Of a stretch of DNA of 64,000 bases, positions 17,818-28,690 are shown piece after piece. Position numbers and translations under genes: made by a program. The notes under the pieces are model-generated. The model worked only from the letters and a program-made list of their open reading frames with translations, did not search any database and was not told the origin of the DNA. Within the stretch, counting starts at the first letter, position 1; each line of letters starts with the position of its first letter. The stretch comes from Caldichromatium japonicum (lineage in GTDB: Bacteria; Pseudomonadota; Gammaproteobacteria; Chromatiales; Chromatiaceae): contig NZ_CP048029.1 of NCBI RefSeq assembly GCF_011290485.1, forward strand, positions 1,781,155 to 1,845,154, written 5' to 3'.

Positions 17818-20193
17818 ATGACCGATCCTATCCGCTGGCTGAGCGATGTTGGCATGGATGATGTTCCCATCGTGGGGGGCAAGAATGCCTCGCTCGGCGA
17901 GATGATCCGCCACCTCGCCCCGCTGGGGATCCGGGTGCCGAGCGGCTTTGCCACCACCGCCGAGGCCTATCGCCAGTTCTTGGCACAAGGGGGGCTTGAT
18001 GAGCGGATCCAGTCAGTCCTCGGCCGGCTCGATATCGATGATGTCAGCGCCCTCGCCGAGGCCGGTCAGCAGATCCGCGACTGGGTGGTCGCCCAACCCT
18101 TCCCGCCTGCCCTCGAATCGGCGATTGAGGCGGCCTATGCCAAGCTCACCGCCGAGGCGGGGATCGAGGAGGTCTCCTGGGCAGTGCGTTCGTCAGCGAC
18201 TGCCGAGGACCTGCCCGATGCCTCCTTCGCCGGTCAGCAGGAGACCTTCCTCAATGTGTATGGCCTGGACAATATCAAGCACCGCATCAAGGAGGTCTTC
18301 GCCTCGCTGTTTAATGACCGCGCCATCGCTTATCGCGTCCACCAGGGGTTCGATCACCGCCACGTCGCACTCTCCGCCGGCGTCCAGCGGATGGTGCGCA
18401 GCGATCTCGCAGTCTCTGGGGTCATGTTCACCCTGGACACCGAGTCCGGTTTTCGCGATGCGGTCTTTATCACCGCAAGCTATGGGCTGGGTGAGCTCGT
18501 GGTCCAGGGCGCGGTCAACCCCGATGAGTTCTATGTCCACAAAACTACCCTGTTGGCCGGACGCCCGGCCATCCTGCGCCGCAACCTGGGCGAGAAGGCC
18601 ATCCGCATGGTCTATAGCGACCCAGCGCACGGCGGCTCGGTCAAGAGCGAGCCTGTGCCCGAGGCGCTGCGCCTGCGCCTTTGTCTGACCGATGAGGAGA
18701 TCAGCTCGCTTGCGCGCCAAGCGATCCTCATCGAACAACACTATGGCCGACCGATGGATATCGAATGGGCCAAGGACGGGCTCGATGGGCAGATCTATAT
18801 CGTCCAGGCGCGCCCCGAGACGGTCCAAAGCCGCGCCGGCAATCGCATCGAGCGCTATGTCTTGCAGGAGCGCGGTCCGGCCCTGGCGACTGGGCGCAGC
18901 ATCGGCAACCGCATCGGCGCGGGCCGGGCGCGGGTCATCGAGCGGATCAGCGACATGGACCGCGTCCAGCCGGGGGATGTCCTGGTCACCGACATGACCG
19001 ACCCCGACTGGGAGCCGGTGATGAAACGCGCGGCCGCAATCGTGACCAATCGGGGCGGGCGCACCTGCCATGCGGCGATCATTGCCCGCGAGCTGGGAGT
19101 GCCGGCGGTGGTTGGCTGCAACGATGCCACCGACCGCATCCGCGACGGCCAGCCGGTGACCATAAGCTGCGCCGAGGGCGATACCGGTTATGTCTATGAT
19201 GGGATCTTGGACTTCGAGCACCGGATCATCGAGCTCGACGCCATGCCCGAGACGCCGGTTAAGATCATGATGAACGTGGGCAACCCTGACCGCGCTTTTG
19301 CCTTCTCTACCATCCCCAACGCCGGCGTGGGCCTAGCGCGGCTTGAGTTCATCATCAACAACACCATCGGCATTCACCCCAAGGCCCTGCTCGAATACGA
19401 TCGCCTGCCCGGGGACTTGAAGGCAGAGATCGCGCCGCGCATCGCCGCCTACGGTGGCCCGCGCGAGTTCTATATCGCCAAGCTCGCCGAGGGGATCGCC
19501 ACGCTCGCTGCGGCATTCGCCCCCAAGCCAGTCATCGTGCGTCTGTCCGATTTCAAATCGAACGAATACGCCAATCTGCTCGGCGGGCCGAGGTATGAGC
19601 CGCATGAAGAGAATCCCATGATCGGTTTCCGCGGTGCCGGGCGCTATGTCTCGCCCGAGTTTCGGGACTGCTTTGCGATGGAATGCGAGGCCGTCAAGCG
19701 GGTACGCGATGAGATGGGCCTGACCAATGTCGAGGTCATGATCCCCTTCGTGCGCACCCTGGGTCAGGCCAAGGCGGTGGTGGAGGCCCTGGCCGAGCAG
19801 GGGCTTGAGCGCGGCAAAAATGGTCTGCGCCTGATCATGATGTGCGAGCTGCCGTCAAATGCGGTGCTCGCCGATGAGTTTTTGCAATATTTCGATGGAT
19901 TCTCGATCGGCTCAAACGACATGACCCAGTTGACCCTGGGGCTTGATCGCGACTCCGGGCTGGTGGCCGAGTATTTCGATGAACGCGACCCCGCGGTCAA
20001 GCGGATGCTTGAGCTTGCGATCTCGGCCTGTAAACGGCAAGGGAAATATGTCGGGATCTGCGGCCAGGGGCCGTCGGATCACAAGGATCTCGCCGACTGG
20101 CTGGTCAAGCAGGGGATCGAGAGCCTATCGCTCAATCCGGATACGGTGATCGATACCTGGCTGTATCTGGCCGAGCAGGCACGCTCGTGCTGA
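17818..20193 (+). CDS. ppsA: Phosphoenolpyruvate synthase PpsA
   Basis: A 791-residue enzyme (E. coli 792) converting pyruvate and ATP to PEP, AMP and phosphate (EC 2.7.9.2), for gluconeogenesis and carbon assimilation. The order is an N-terminal ATP-binding domain ([39 protein letters not shown]), the swivelling phosphohistidine domain ([20 protein letters not shown], catalytic His) and the PEP/pyruvate barrel ([31 protein letters not shown]). ATG 17818 ([20 protein letters not shown]) is chosen as it aligns with known starts. It stands alone with no operon partner. Confidence 0.96.
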   Translation: MTDPIRWLSDVGMDDVPIVGGKNASLGEMIRHLAPLGIRVPSGFATTAEAYRQFLAQGGLDERIQSVLGRLDIDDVSALAEAGQQIRDWVVAQPFPPALESAIEAAYAKLTAEAGIEEVSWAVRSSATAEDLPDASFAGQQETFLNVYGLDNIKHRIKEVFASLFNDRAIAYRVHQGFDHRHVALSAGVQRMVRSDLAVSGVMFTLDTESGFRDAVFITASYGLGELVVQGAVNPDEFYVHKTTLLAGRPAILRRNLGEKAIRMVYSDPAHGGSVKSEPVPEALRLRLCLTDEEISSLARQAILIEQHYGRPMDIEWAKDGLDGQIYIVQARPETVQSRAGNRIERYVLQERGPALATGRSIGNRIGAGRARVIERISDMDRVQPGDVLVTDMTDPDWEPVMKRAAAIVTNRGGRTCHAAIIARELGVPAVVGCNDATDRIRDGQPVTISCAEGDTGYVYDGILDFEHRIIELDAMPETPVKIMMNVGNPDRAFAFSTIPNAGVGLARLEFIINNTIGIHPKALLEYDRLPGDLKAEIAPRIAAYGGPREFYIAKLAEGIATLAAAFAPKPVIVRLSDFKSNEYANLLGGPRYEPHEENPMIGFRGAGRYVSPEFRDCFAMECEAVKRVRDEMGLTNVEVMIPFVRTLGQAKAVVEALAEQGLERGKNGLRLIMMCELPSNAVLADEFLQYFDGFSIGSNDMTQLTLGLDRDSGLVAEYFDERDPAVKRMLELAISACKRQGKYVGICGQGPSDHKDLADWLVKQGIESLSLNPDTVIDTWLYLAEQARSC

Positions 20194-20268
20194 GCGATTG
20201 CTCGCATCATCCCCAATCCCCAGTGCGCCGCCCGGCGGGATCTCCGCGGGTGGCCTGTCTTAAAGATA

Positions 20269-20301
20269 CCCCCGCTCGCCGCCGGCTGAGGCAGGCGGGG
20301 G
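20269..20301 (+). terminator. Possible terminator after ppsA
   Basis: CCCCCGC (20269-20275) and GCGGGGG (20295-20301) form a 7-bp GC stem, 75 bp after the ppsA stop, without a T-run. It lies between the convergent ppsA and pilZ genes. Confidence 0.35.
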
Positions 20302-20329
20302 CACCTGCGCCAAGCGGTTCAGTCCAGAC

Positions 20330-20698
20330 TCAGAGGGTATGGGTAGGGCGTTCGGACTCGATGGCGCCAGCGAGATATTCTTCGATTTTGCGCTTGGTGA
20401 CGCCCTTGTCTTGATCGCTGAACTGCACCCCAATCCCGATGGTGCGATTGCCCTCAGCACCGCTGGGGGTGATCCAGACCACCCGTCCGGCCACGGGGAT
20501 ACGATCCGGTTCATCCATCAACTGAAGCAGCAGAAAGACCTCGTCGCCGAGATGGTAGGTCTTGTTGGTCGGGATGAAGAGACCGCCATTATTGATGAAT
20601 GCCATATAGGAGGCATAGAGCGCGCTCTTGTCGCGGATGGCGAAGCTCAGGATACGCTGTTGCCCTCCGAGTCCGCCGACGGGATTGGGTATGGCCAT
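20330..20698 (-). CDS. pilZ: PilZ-domain protein (type IV pilus assembly type)
   Basis: A 122-residue single-domain protein beginning MAIPNPVGGLGGQQRILSF, with FINNGGLFIPTNKTYHLGDE, VAGRVVWITP and GIGVQF, typical of PilZ proteins placed next to holB and tmk. The usual c-di-GMP motif RxxxR...D/NxSxxG is not present in full: no arginine cluster is seen before FINNGGLFI. It is therefore probably the non-binding PilZ that acts in pilus assembly with PilB and FimX (known for Xanthomonas/Pseudomonas). Last gene of the leftward cluster, 16 bp after holB. Confidence 0.88.
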   Translation of the reverse strand: MAIPNPVGGLGGQQRILSFAIRDKSALYASYMAFINNGGLFIPTNKTYHLGDEVFLLLQLMDEPDRIPVAGRVVWITPSGAEGNRTIGIGVQFSDQDKGVTKRKIEEYLAGAIESERPTHTL

Positions 20699-20714
20699 CG
20701 ATCTGTCCCCCTCG

Positions 20715-21713
20715 CTAGGCCGATCGACCGATCTGCGACCACTCGATCACCAAGGATTCCAAGACGAGCTGCTGATTCAGATTGGCGTCGAGCAGCGCCC
20801 GAGTCTCTAAGAGCCGTCTGAGGAAACGGTGCCCCGCCGCGCGATCGAGTTTGGCAGCGAGCACAACCAGATCGCGGCTTCGATCCGGATGGGCAAGCAA
20901 CGGCGGCGCTGAGCAGACCCCCAATCTGAGCAGATCAGCCGTCAATCCAATCAGCCATTCAAGGATACGCCCGACTCCGACTGTCTGCCAATATGAGGCG
21001 ACGGCGAGCGGATCGGCAGCCCCCTGGGCCAAGCTCAAGAAATCGACGATACATCGATCCCGTTGTGTGGGCCAGTCTGCATCCTCGGCCTCAGCCAAGG
21101 CCCGCAGCGGACCGCCCTGGGCTAGGCGTAAACGCAACGGCCAGTCGGATAGGGGTTTTTGCGCGCCCAACCACTCCAGGGCCGATCTCTCGTCGGGGAG
21201 CGGGATGGTCAGGCGGAGGCAACGGCTGCGGATGGTCACGGGTAGGCGATCTGGATGTTCGCTGACGAGGATGAAATGCGTCATCCCCGTCGGCTCTTCC
21301 AGGGTCTTGAGCAAGGCGTTGGCAGCGGCTTGATTGAGCCGGTCGGCAGGGTCGATCAGGATGACCTGCCCCGCAGCGCGGGTCGGGGTCAGAGATTCCC
21401 GCCCAATGAGCAGGCGCACGGCGTCGATGGTGATCTCGCCCGAACGCCCTTCGGCATCGGGTTCAAGCTGGATCAGGTCCGGGTGGTGACCGGCGGCCAA
21501 CAGATGGCAGTCTGGGCAATGCCCGCAGGCCAAGCCTTGGTTGGCCGGTTGCCGGCATAGTACAGATTCCGCTAAGGCCCATGCTAGCCGCCGTTTGCCG
21601 ACACCATGGGGACCGGTGAACAACAAGACGGGAGGGAGGCGACCTTGGCTGCGCGCAGCCTGCAAACGCGACCAGAGCTCGCAGGTCCAGGGCGGCGGTT
21701 GCTGTAGCCTCAT
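20715..21713 (-). CDS. holB: DNA polymerase III subunit delta'
   Basis: A 332-residue clamp-loader subunit. It shows the P-loop-like [16 protein letters not shown], the zinc-binding cysteines in [10 protein letters not shown] and the family motif [20 protein letters not shown] with a following SRC (TIRSRC). It loads the beta clamp during replication. It overlaps tmk by 4 bp (ATGA). Length is normal (E. coli 334). Confidence 0.95.
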   Translation of the reverse strand: MRLQQPPPWTCELWSRLQAARSQGRLPPVLLFTGPHGVGKRRLAWALAESVLCRQPANQGLACGHCPDCHLLAAGHHPDLIQLEPDAEGRSGEITIDAVRLLIGRESLTPTRAAGQVILIDPADRLNQAAANALLKTLEEPTGMTHFILVSEHPDRLPVTIRSRCLRLTIPLPDERSALEWLGAQKPLSDWPLRLRLAQGGPLRALAEAEDADWPTQRDRCIVDFLSLAQGAADPLAVASYWQTVGVGRILEWLIGLTADLLRLGVCSAPPLLAHPDRSRDLVVLAAKLDRAAGHRFLRRLLETRALLDANLNQQLVLESLVIEWSQIGRSA

Positions 21714-22360
21714 GCCCTGCCCTCTAACTCATTGATGAGTTCAGCAAGCGACTGGCGAATCTGCGCCTGCACCTGTTCAAGCGATACGGTTGCATCGATG
21801 ATGCGATAGCGCCCGGGCTGGGCCTGAGCCAACTGGAGATAGACCTGACGAGCCGTCGTGAAAAACTCGAGGGTCTCTGCCTCGAAGCGGTCGGTCTCGC
21901 CCTGTCTGCGTCTGCGGGCGCGCGCCAACCCCAAGTCGGGGGGTATGTCGAGGATGAAGGTCAGATCGGGGCGCAGATCACCATGCACCAGGGCTTCAAG
22001 CTGGGCGATTTGGGCCTGATCGATCCCTCTGCCGCCACTCTGATAGGCATAGGTGGCATCAGTAAAACGATCGCAGATGACCCAGCAGCCAGCGGCTAAA
22101 GCAGGGCGGATCAATCGTTCCAGATGATCGGCGCGAGCGGCGAAGAGGAGCAAGAGTTCGGCGGTCTGGCTCATCTCACTATTAGCTGGATCGAGTAGAA
22201 TAGCGCGCAGGCGTTCAGCAAGGGGTGTCCCTCCCGGCTCACGGGTGGTAATCACATCCATCCCGCGTAAACGCAGATACTCGGCCATCCCTCCAACCTG
22301 AGTCGATTTGCCAGCACCTTCGATCCCTTCGAGCGTGATGAACCGTCCGTGCCTGGTCAT
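21710..22360 (-). CDS. tmk: Thymidylate kinase
   Basis: A 216-residue kinase making dTDP from dTMP (EC 2.7.4.9). P-loop [10 protein letters not shown], substrate motif [28 protein letters not shown] and the LID segment [14 protein letters not shown] are all visible. It starts 3 bp after mltG, which it follows in the transcript, and couples to holB. Confidence 0.97.
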   Translation of the reverse strand: MTRHGRFITLEGIEGAGKSTQVGGMAEYLRLRGMDVITTREPGGTPLAERLRAILLDPANSEMSQTAELLLLFAARADHLERLIRPALAAGCWVICDRFTDATYAYQSGGRGIDQAQIAQLEALVHGDLRPDLTFILDIPPDLGLARARRRRQGETDRFEAETLEFFTTARQVYLQLAQAQPGRYRIIDATVSLEQVQAQIRQSLAELINELEGRA

Positions 22361-22363
22361 GGC

Positions 22364-23428
22364 CTAGGGACGGTCGAGCGCATAATACTGTACGGCGCGA
22401 TTGTGTTCATCGAGGGTACGCGAAAAGACATGACTGCCATCACCCTTGGCAACAAAATAGAGTGTATCCCCCCCTGCCGGGTGCAAGGCCGCCTGGATGG
22501 ATGCCCGCCCAGGCAGGGCGATCGGCGTCGGCGGCAGACCAGAGATGATATAGGTATTGTAGGCTGTGGGTGCGCGCAGATCGGCGCGGCGGAGTTTGCC
22601 ATCATAGCGTGCACCCAGACCATAGATCACCGTCGGGTCGGCCTGGAGCCGCATCCCGAGCCTTAGGCGGCGGACAAAGACCCCGGCGATCTGCGCCCGC
22701 TCCTCGGATTTGCCGGTCTCTTTCTCGATGACTGATGCCAGGATCAGGGCCTCGTAGGGGGTTTTAAGCGGCAGATCGGGTGCGCGCCGGTCCCATTCCT
22801 CGGCAAGGAGCTGATCCATGCGGGTGAGTGCCCGCCTCAGGATCTCTAAAGGGGAGGTGTGACGCGGAAAAAGATAGGTATCAGGAAAGAAAAGCCCTTC
22901 GGGATGTACGCCAGGGCGTCCAAGGCGCTCCATGATCTCTGCATCAGACAGTGTAGCCAAACCTTGATTGCCAAAGACTGTATGCGCGTCGATCGCCGCG
23001 AGTGCCTGACGGAAGGTCCAGCCTTCGATCAGGGTGATCGGATATTCGACAACCCGCCCGCTCGTGAAACGCTCCAAAAGAGCCAGGGGGTTCATGCCAG
23101 GTTCGAGCGCATATTCCCCAGCCTTGATGCGCCCCGAGGCACCGCGGATATACGCCAGGGCGAAGAAATACCAGGGACGGTCAATCAAGCCCTGATCGGC
23201 CAAACGCCGAGCCAAGATCCGCACACCTGTACCCCGCGGGATTTCGAACACGACCTGCTCAGCTCCGAGCAGGATCGGGCTCGCGATAAAGCGAGACCAG
23301 TCGTGCCAGAGCGCGCCGCCTGCACCGCCCAAGGCGAATACAAGGCAGAACAAAGCGATGCGCCTCAGGCGAGGGCGAATCAGCCGGGCGTAAAGGCCGT
23401 TTGGTGAATGCGGTTGATCAGTGCCCAC
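22364..23428 (-). CDS. mltG: Endolytic transglycosylase MltG
   Basis: A 354-residue inner-membrane enzyme (YceG-like) that cuts nascent glycan strands and ends their elongation. It has one membrane segment (IALFCLVFALGGAGGALW, residues 24-41), a LysM-like region (VFEIPRGTGVRILARRLADQ) and the catalytic motif LASVIEKETGKSEERAQIAG (Glu). The later part, GLPPTPIALPGRASIQAALHP, is also typical. Its 5' end overlaps the pabC 3' end by 49 bp, in keeping with an N-terminal cytoplasmic tail. It may start a few codons later (MGTDQPHSP or beyond). Confidence 0.95.
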   Translation of the reverse strand: MGTDQPHSPNGLYARLIRPRLRRIALFCLVFALGGAGGALWHDWSRFIASPILLGAEQVVFEIPRGTGVRILARRLADQGLIDRPWYFFALAYIRGASGRIKAGEYALEPGMNPLALLERFTSGRVVEYPITLIEGWTFRQALAAIDAHTVFGNQGLATLSDAEIMERLGRPGVHPEGLFFPDTYLFPRHTSPLEILRRALTRMDQLLAEEWDRRAPDLPLKTPYEALILASVIEKETGKSEERAQIAGVFVRRLRLGMRLQADPTVIYGLGARYDGKLRRADLRAPTAYNTYIISGLPPTPIALPGRASIQAALHPAGGDTLYFVAKGDGSHVFSRTLDEHNRAVQYYALDRP

Positions 23429-24234
23429 GGCAAGCGCGTTAGATCAAACCGGCGTCCAGCGAGTTCGCGCACCGGCCAGACCCCGATCAAAGAATTGGTC
23501 AAAAATAGACCTTGGACCTGATCAAGCGCCTCCAGATCGAGCCGGGTCACCAAACATTCGACACCCATGCGCGCGGCCAACTCAAGGGTGAGGCCGCGCA
23601 CCGTGCCCGCGATCCCAGCCCGATCGACCGGAGGGGTCAGTAGACGAGCGCCATCCCAAAGAAAGACATTGGTCATGGTACCGCCAACCAGGACGCCGGT
23701 CGCGTCGAACATAAGGCCCTCGGCGATCCCCGGTTCATCCCATTCGGCACGCGCAAGCACCGAATCGAGACGGTTGAGATGCTTGATACCGGCCAGTGCC
23801 GGATTGATTGCAGCAGGGGTCTGACAATAGCGCACGCCAACCCCTTGCTGCCAAGGATCTGGGGTGTTGGGCGGTGGATAGACCAAGACCAGGCGCCTGA
23901 TCTTTGGGTGGTCTGGCGGGCGATAACCGCGTCCACCCTCGCCGCGCGTTAGGATGAGCTTCAAGACACCATCGGATTGTCCCTGGATGAGCTCCGCAGC
24001 CTCAGCAACCCATAGAGCGACATCGGGCAGCGGGATACCTAGGCGCTCAGCACCGATGCTCAGGCGGTCGAGATGACGCTGCCACTGGCAAGGACGACCC
24101 TCGACGATGCGGATGGTCTCGAATAAACCGTCCCCGTATTGAATGGCGCGATCCAGGGCCGGTACCTGATCCTGCTCTTGGCCGTCGATCAGGATATGAA
24201 CCGATTGTGTAAGACCCCCCCCCATACCAGCCAC
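23380..24234 (-). CDS. pabC: Aminodeoxychorismate lyase PabC
   Basis: A 284-residue PLP enzyme of fold type IV that releases 4-aminobenzoate for folate (EC 4.1.3.38). Visible features are ALDRAIQYGDGLFETIRI at the N-terminus, the PLP lysine in AGIKHLNRLDSVLAR, and EGLMFDATGVLVGGTMTNVF. The start may be the fourth codon (MGGGLTQS) or a later GTG. It is followed by mltG as in other gammaproteobacteria. A GC-rich hairpin (24255-24273) lies between fabF and pabC and may attenuate transcription. Confidence 0.93.
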   Translation of the reverse strand: MAGMGGGLTQSVHILIDGQEQDQVPALDRAIQYGDGLFETIRIVEGRPCQWQRHLDRLSIGAERLGIPLPDVALWVAEAAELIQGQSDGVLKLILTRGEGGRGYRPPDHPKIRRLVLVYPPPNTPDPWQQGVGVRYCQTPAAINPALAGIKHLNRLDSVLARAEWDEPGIAEGLMFDATGVLVGGTMTNVFLWDGARLLTPPVDRAGIAGTVRGLTLELAARMGVECLVTRLDLEALDQVQGLFLTNSLIGVWPVRELAGRRFDLTRLPWALINRIHQTAFTPG

Positions 24235-24298
24235 CTTGACCGAGGTGTGGGCATCCCCCGCTCCGCAGGGGGGAGCAACTCACCCATGTCACCCCTGC

Positions 24299-25537
24299 CT
24301 ATATGCGCTTGAACACCAGGGTCCCGTTGGTTCCACCGAAACCAAATGAGTTGGAGATAGCGACATCGATCCACAACGAACGCGCGGTATTTGGCACGTA
24401 ATCGAGATCACAGTCAAGGTCTGGGGTCTGATAGTTGATGGTCGGCGGCGCCACCTGATCGCGGATGGCGAGGATGGTAAAGATTGCCTCGGCGGCCCCT
24501 GCTGCCCCCAACATGTGGCCGGTCATCGATTTGGTTGAGCTCACCGCAACCCGATAGGCATGATCGCCGAAAGCGCGCTTGATCGCCAGGGTCTCGGCAA
24601 TGTCGCCCGCCGGGGTGGAGGTCCCATGGGCGTTGATATATTGGACCTGGTCGGGACTGATCCCAGCGTCATCGAGCGCCTTGAGCATACACTCAGCCGC
24701 CCCAGCCCCGTCCTCCGAGGGTGCGGTCATGTGATAGGCATCCGAGTTCATCCCAAAGCCGACCAGTTCGGCATAGATCCTGGCACCGCGGGCGCGCGCG
24801 TGCTCATATTCCTCGATCACCAGGACCCCAGCCCCATCGCTCAAGACAAAACCGTCGCGATCTTTATCAAAGGGCCGACTCGCCCCTTCAGGATCCTCAT
24901 TGCGCGTGGAGAGTGCCCGCGCTGCGGCAAAACCGCCCAGACCCACAGGCGAGGTCGCCATCTCGGCCCCGCCGGCCAGCATCACATCGACATAGCCGTG
25001 ACGGATCATCAGAGCTGCCTCGCCGATATTATGCGTCCCCGTCGCGCAGGCCGAGACGATCGAGTAGTTGGGGCCTTTGAGCCCAAACTTGATCGAGAGA
25101 TTACCGGCGACCATGTTGATAATGTTGGCGGGGACAAAAAAGGGCGAGATGCGGCGCGGACCCTTTTCGCGATAGGCCTCGTAGTTGTTCTCGATGCCGG
25201 TGATGCCGCCGATCCCCGATCCGATGGCGACCCCGATACGCCGACAATTGGCCTCGGTGACCTCTAAGCCCGCGTCGGCGATAGCCTGACAGCCTGCCGC
25301 CATCCCGTAATGGATGAATTTATCCATCTTTTTGGCATCTTTTTCCGAGATATAAGGGCTCGGATCAAAGCCATAGATCGGGCCGCCGAAACGGGTGCTG
25401 AACGGTGCGACATCAAAATGGGTGATCGGCTTGATCCCGCTCTTGCCGGCAAGGATATTCTCCCATGCGGACTTTACGTCGAGACCGACCGGTGCCACGA
25501 GCCCCAAGCCGGTGACTACTACCCTTCTGCCAGTCAT
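24299..25537 (-). CDS. fabF: Beta-ketoacyl-ACP synthase II FabF
   Basis: A 412-residue condensing enzyme (EC 2.3.1.179) elongating fatty acids. It shows the active Cys in [15 protein letters not shown], the two histidines in [11 protein letters not shown] and [15 protein letters not shown], and the closing [12 protein letters not shown]. It starts [20 protein letters not shown]. It lies 108 bp downstream of acpP in the leftward fab cluster. Length matches E. coli FabF (413). Confidence 0.97.
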   Translation of the reverse strand: MTGRRVVVTGLGLVAPVGLDVKSAWENILAGKSGIKPITHFDVAPFSTRFGGPIYGFDPSPYISEKDAKKMDKFIHYGMAAGCQAIADAGLEVTEANCRRIGVAIGSGIGGITGIENNYEAYREKGPRRISPFFVPANIINMVAGNLSIKFGLKGPNYSIVSACATGTHNIGEAALMIRHGYVDVMLAGGAEMATSPVGLGGFAAARALSTRNEDPEGASRPFDKDRDGFVLSDGAGVLVIEEYEHARARGARIYAELVGFGMNSDAYHMTAPSEDGAGAAECMLKALDDAGISPDQVQYINAHGTSTPAGDIAETLAIKRAFGDHAYRVAVSSTKSMTGHMLGAAGAAEAIFTILAIRDQVAPPTINYQTPDLDCDLDYVPNTARSLWIDVAISNSFGFGGTNGTLVFKRI

Positions 25538-25645
25538 TGTTTTCCTCTATCGTTCAGAACGCCGCACGGCGTACCTTCGCGACATCTGTTGACCTAGATC
25601 GTGGGGAGTGCCTCGATCGATCAGCTCCACGCACCACAGCCCAGA

Positions 25646-25882
25646 TCAGGACAGATGTGCATTGATATAATCGATGGCCTGCTGGACCGTCGTGATCTTC
25701 TCGGCGTCCTCATCCGGGATCTCGGTCTCGAACTCCTCTTCCAGCGCCATCACCAGTTCGACGGTATCGAGCGAGTCCGCCCCTAGATCATCGACGAACG
25801 ACGCCTCTGGCGTCACCTCTTCTTCTTTGACGCCGAGCTGATCGACCACGATTTTGCGAACCCGTTCTTCAACGCTGCTCAT
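25646..25882 (-). CDS. acpP: Acyl carrier protein
   Basis: A 78-residue acidic protein, [20 protein letters not shown], with the phosphopantetheine serine in the DSL motif of [20 protein letters not shown]. It carries acyl chains for the neighbouring Fab enzymes. A possible extra promoter of its own is suggested by TAAAAT on the reverse strand (25942-25937). A small hairpin (25997-26015) just after fabG may separate the transcripts. Confidence 0.98.
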   Translation of the reverse strand: MSSVEERVRKIVVDQLGVKEEEVTPEASFVDDLGADSLDTVELVMALEEEFETEIPDEDAEKITTVQQAIDYINAHLS

Positions 25883-26016
25883 AGAATTGATTCCTCAAGC
25901 GAATGACGAGATTTTGGCCACACTGGACCAGGGACTATTTTAGTGACAAACCAGGGTCGATAAAAGCGAATGCTCGCGGCGGCCTGATGGATTCAATGCC
26001 TTGTTTTGTAAGGCAC

Positions 26017-26757
26017 TTAGGCCATATACATGCCGCCATTGACATGCAAGGTCTCGCCGGTGATATAGGCGGCCCCCGCTGAGGCCAAAAAGACGACAGC
26101 GGCAGCAACCTCCTCGGGCTGGCCGAGACGTCCCAAGGGGATAGCGCCGAGCAGGGATTGACGATGGGCCTCGGGGAGCTCCTTGGTCATGTCGGTATCG
26201 ATGAATCCGGGCGCGACACAGTTGACCGTGATCCCGCGCGAACCGACCTCGCGGGCAAGCGACTTGGTAAACCCGATCATCCCCGCTTTGGCCGCGGCAT
26301 AGTTGGTCTGGCCCGCGTTGCCCATAGCCCCGACCACTGAGGCGATATTGATGATGCGACCATTGCGCGCCTTGGTCATGGGGCGCAGACAGGCCTTGGA
26401 GAGACGATAGATCGCGGTCAGATTGGTGTCGATCACCGCCTCCCAGTCCTCATCCTTCATCCGCAGCAACAAGGTGTCGCGGGTGATGCCGGCATTATTA
26501 ACCAGGATGGCCGGCGCCCCGAGACGCGACTCGACCTCCTCCAGGGTAGCGGCGATAGATTGTAGGTCTGTGACATCGAGCACGACCCCGATGCCTGTCT
26601 GACCGCTTTCGGCAAACATCTGCTCGATCCGTTTGGCACCGGCGGGGGTCGTCGCCGTACCGGCCACGGTTGCCCCCTCTTTGGCTAAGGCCAAGGCGAT
26701 GGCACGCCCGATCCCACGCGATGCCCCAGTTACCAGGGCGATTTCACCCGCAAGCAT
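26017..26757 (-). CDS. fabG: 3-oxoacyl-ACP reductase FabG
   Basis: A 246-residue short-chain dehydrogenase (EC 1.1.1.100). The NADPH motif is GASRGIGRAIALALA, then NNAG (VNNAGITRDTLLLRMKD), catalytic Ser-Tyr-Lys in ASVVGAMGNAGQTNYAAAKAG, and the ending ITGETLHVNGGMYMA. It overlaps fabD by 14 bp. Confidence 0.97.
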   Translation of the reverse strand: MLAGEIALVTGASRGIGRAIALALAKEGATVAGTATTPAGAKRIEQMFAESGQTGIGVVLDVTDLQSIAATLEEVESRLGAPAILVNNAGITRDTLLLRMKDEDWEAVIDTNLTAIYRLSKACLRPMTKARNGRIINIASVVGAMGNAGQTNYAAAKAGMIGFTKSLAREVGSRGITVNCVAPGFIDTDMTKELPEAHRQSLLGAIPLGRLGQPEEVAAAVVFLASAGAAYITGETLHVNGGMYMA

Positions 26758-27694
26758 GTGAGGTTGCCTCCAATGCCGTCTCTAAGCTGACCGGATCGAA
26801 GACCGGCAGGGTCTTGAGATCCGCAACGATACGTTTATTGAGTCCTGTGAGGACCTTGCCTGGTCCGCATTCAAGCGCAACCGCGATCCCCTGAGCTGCA
26901 ATCACCTGGACCGTCTCCACCCAGCGCACCGGGCTGTAGAGCTGCTCGACGAGCAGGCGGCGCAGGGTCTCGATATCAGGGGGCGGCGCCACGTTGACAT
27001 TGTGGATGACAGGCACGCTGGGTAATGTCAGGGGAATATTGGCCAGATATTCAGCAAGCCCCTCGGCAGCCGGGCGCATCAGGGCACAATGCGAAGGGAC
27101 GCTGACCGGCAGCAGGACAGAGCGCTTGGTGCCGGCGCCCTTGGCGGCCTCGATCGCGCGCGCAACCGCTGCCGCTTCACCTGCGATCACTATCTGGCCT
27201 GGGGCATTGAAATTGACCGCCGCCAGGACCGCCCCCTGCGCCTGCTCAGCGCACAGCGCGATGACCTGGTCCTCGGCAAGCCCGAGGATAGCGGCCATCG
27301 CACCTGATCCCTCAGGAACCGCCGCCTGCATCAATCGAGCACGCTGGTTAGCCAGGCGCACGCCATCGGCAAACCCTAGGGCGCCAGCTGCAACCAGTGC
27401 GGCATATTCACCTAGGCTATGGCCGGCCATCAGCTCGGCCATCGGTCCGCCTGCCTGCTGCCAGACGCGCCAGACCGCGATGTCGGCGGCCAGCATCACC
27501 GGCTGAGTATTCTCCGTGAGGTCCAGGTCCTCCTTGGGCCCTTGGCTTGCCAAGCGCCAGAGATCGCGCCCGATGGCATCGGACGCCTCTTCAAAGGTTG
27601 CGCGGACGATCGGATAGGATTGGGCCAGGGCATCGAGCATACCGACGCTTTGGGACCCCTGGCCAGGAAAAAAAACGGCGAGTCGCTGGGTCAT
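26744..27694 (-). CDS. fabD: Malonyl-CoA--ACP transacylase FabD
   Basis: A 316-residue acyltransferase (EC 2.3.1.39). The motifs are FFPGQGSQSVGM at the start, the active serine in AGHSLGEYAAL, and the histidine region PVSVPSHCALMRPAAEGL. It supplies malonyl-ACP for chain elongation. It sits between fabH and fabG, and its 3' end overlaps the fabG start. Confidence 0.97.
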   Translation of the reverse strand: MTQRLAVFFPGQGSQSVGMLDALAQSYPIVRATFEEASDAIGRDLWRLASQGPKEDLDLTENTQPVMLAADIAVWRVWQQAGGPMAELMAGHSLGEYAALVAAGALGFADGVRLANQRARLMQAAVPEGSGAMAAILGLAEDQVIALCAEQAQGAVLAAVNFNAPGQIVIAGEAAAVARAIEAAKGAGTKRSVLLPVSVPSHCALMRPAAEGLAEYLANIPLTLPSVPVIHNVNVAPPPDIETLRRLLVEQLYSPVRWVETVQVIAAQGIAVALECGPGKVLTGLNKRIVADLKTLPVFDPVSLETALEATSHACG

Positions 27695-27733
27695 GGCCTA
27701 TATGAACATGATCATTGGACTGCGGATACGGAT

Positions 27734-28690
27734 CTAATAACGAGCGAGCACCGCGCCCCAGGCAAAGCCACCGCCGAATGCCTCCATCAGCAGGGTCTCG
27801 CCGCGCTGGATGCGTCCGTCGCGGATCGCCTGATCCAGGGCCAAGGGAATAGAGGCCGATGAAGTATTGCCGTGTTCAGCAACGGTGACGATGACGCGCT
27901 CCATTGGCAGATCGAGCTTACGGGCCGTCGCCTGGATGATGCGGATGTTGGCCTGATGCGGGACCAGCCAGTCGATGTCGTCCTTGGTGAGACCATTGGC
28001 CTCCAGGGTCTCATCGACGATCCGCCCCAGGGTCGTAACCGCGAAACGAAAGACCTCGTTGCCGCGCATCTCGATGAAGGCGCGCTGTGGCTGGCCATTG
28101 CCATGACCGCCCGGGACCTGGAGCAGGGAGGCATAGGCGCCGTCGGCATGCAGATGAGCAGAAAGGATACCCGGGGTATCGGATGTGCCGAGCACGACCG
28201 CACCTGCCCCATCGCCAAAGAGCACACAGGTGGTGCGATCACTCCAATCGACCAGGCGCGAGATGGTCTCGGCACCCACGACCAGCGCATGACGTGCGGC
28301 GCCGGTGCGGATGTATTTGTCGGCGACATCCAAGGCATAGACGAATCCGGCGCAGACCGCCTGGAGGTCAAAGGCCGGGCAGCCATGCACATCCAGCCGC
28401 TGTTGCAGCAGACAGGCGGTGCTCGGAAAGAACTGCTCTGGGGTGGTGGTCGCGACCAGGATCAGGTCGAGTTCGGAGGGATCTAGATCCGCCGCAGCGA
28501 GGGCACGGCGCGCCGCCTGCTCCGCAAGATCGCAACAGGTCTCGCCCTCTGCAGCCAGATGGCGTTTTTCGATGCCAGTGCGCTCGCGAATCCAGGCATC
28601 GCTGGTATCGACCATCTGTTCGAGTTCGGCATTGGTGAGGACACGCGCAGGCAGATAGCCGCCAGTGCCAAGGATACGAGCGAACCTCAT
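27734..28690 (-). CDS. fabH: Beta-ketoacyl-ACP synthase III FabH
   Basis: A 318-residue condensing enzyme starting fatty-acid synthesis from acyl-CoA and malonyl-ACP (EC 2.3.1.180). The catalytic Cys is in DLQAVCAGFVYALDVAD; the His and Asn lie in WLVPHQANIRIIQATA and EHGNTSSASIPLAL. It begins [20 protein letters not shown]. Its ATG overlaps the plsX stop by one base, so translation is probably coupled. Confidence 0.97.
   Translation of the reverse strand: MRFARILGTGGYLPARVLTNAELEQMVDTSDAWIRERTGIEKRHLAAEGETCCDLAEQAARRALAAADLDPSELDLILVATTTPEQFFPSTACLLQQRLDVHGCPAFDLQAVCAGFVYALDVADKYIRTGAARHALVVGAETISRLVDWSDRTTCVLFGDGAGAVVLGTSDTPGILSAHLHADGAYASLLQVPGGHGNGQPQRAFIEMRGNEVFRFAVTTLGRIVDETLEANGLTKDDIDWLVPHQANIRIIQATARKLDLPMERVIVTVAEHGNTSSASIPLALDQAIRDGRIQRGETLLMEAFGGGFAWGAVLARY

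Noticed and set aside
18193..19221. Long reverse-strand open frame opposite ppsA
   Set aside because: It lies wholly inside a certain gene; its composition is a mirror of GC-rich codons and it shows no family motif.
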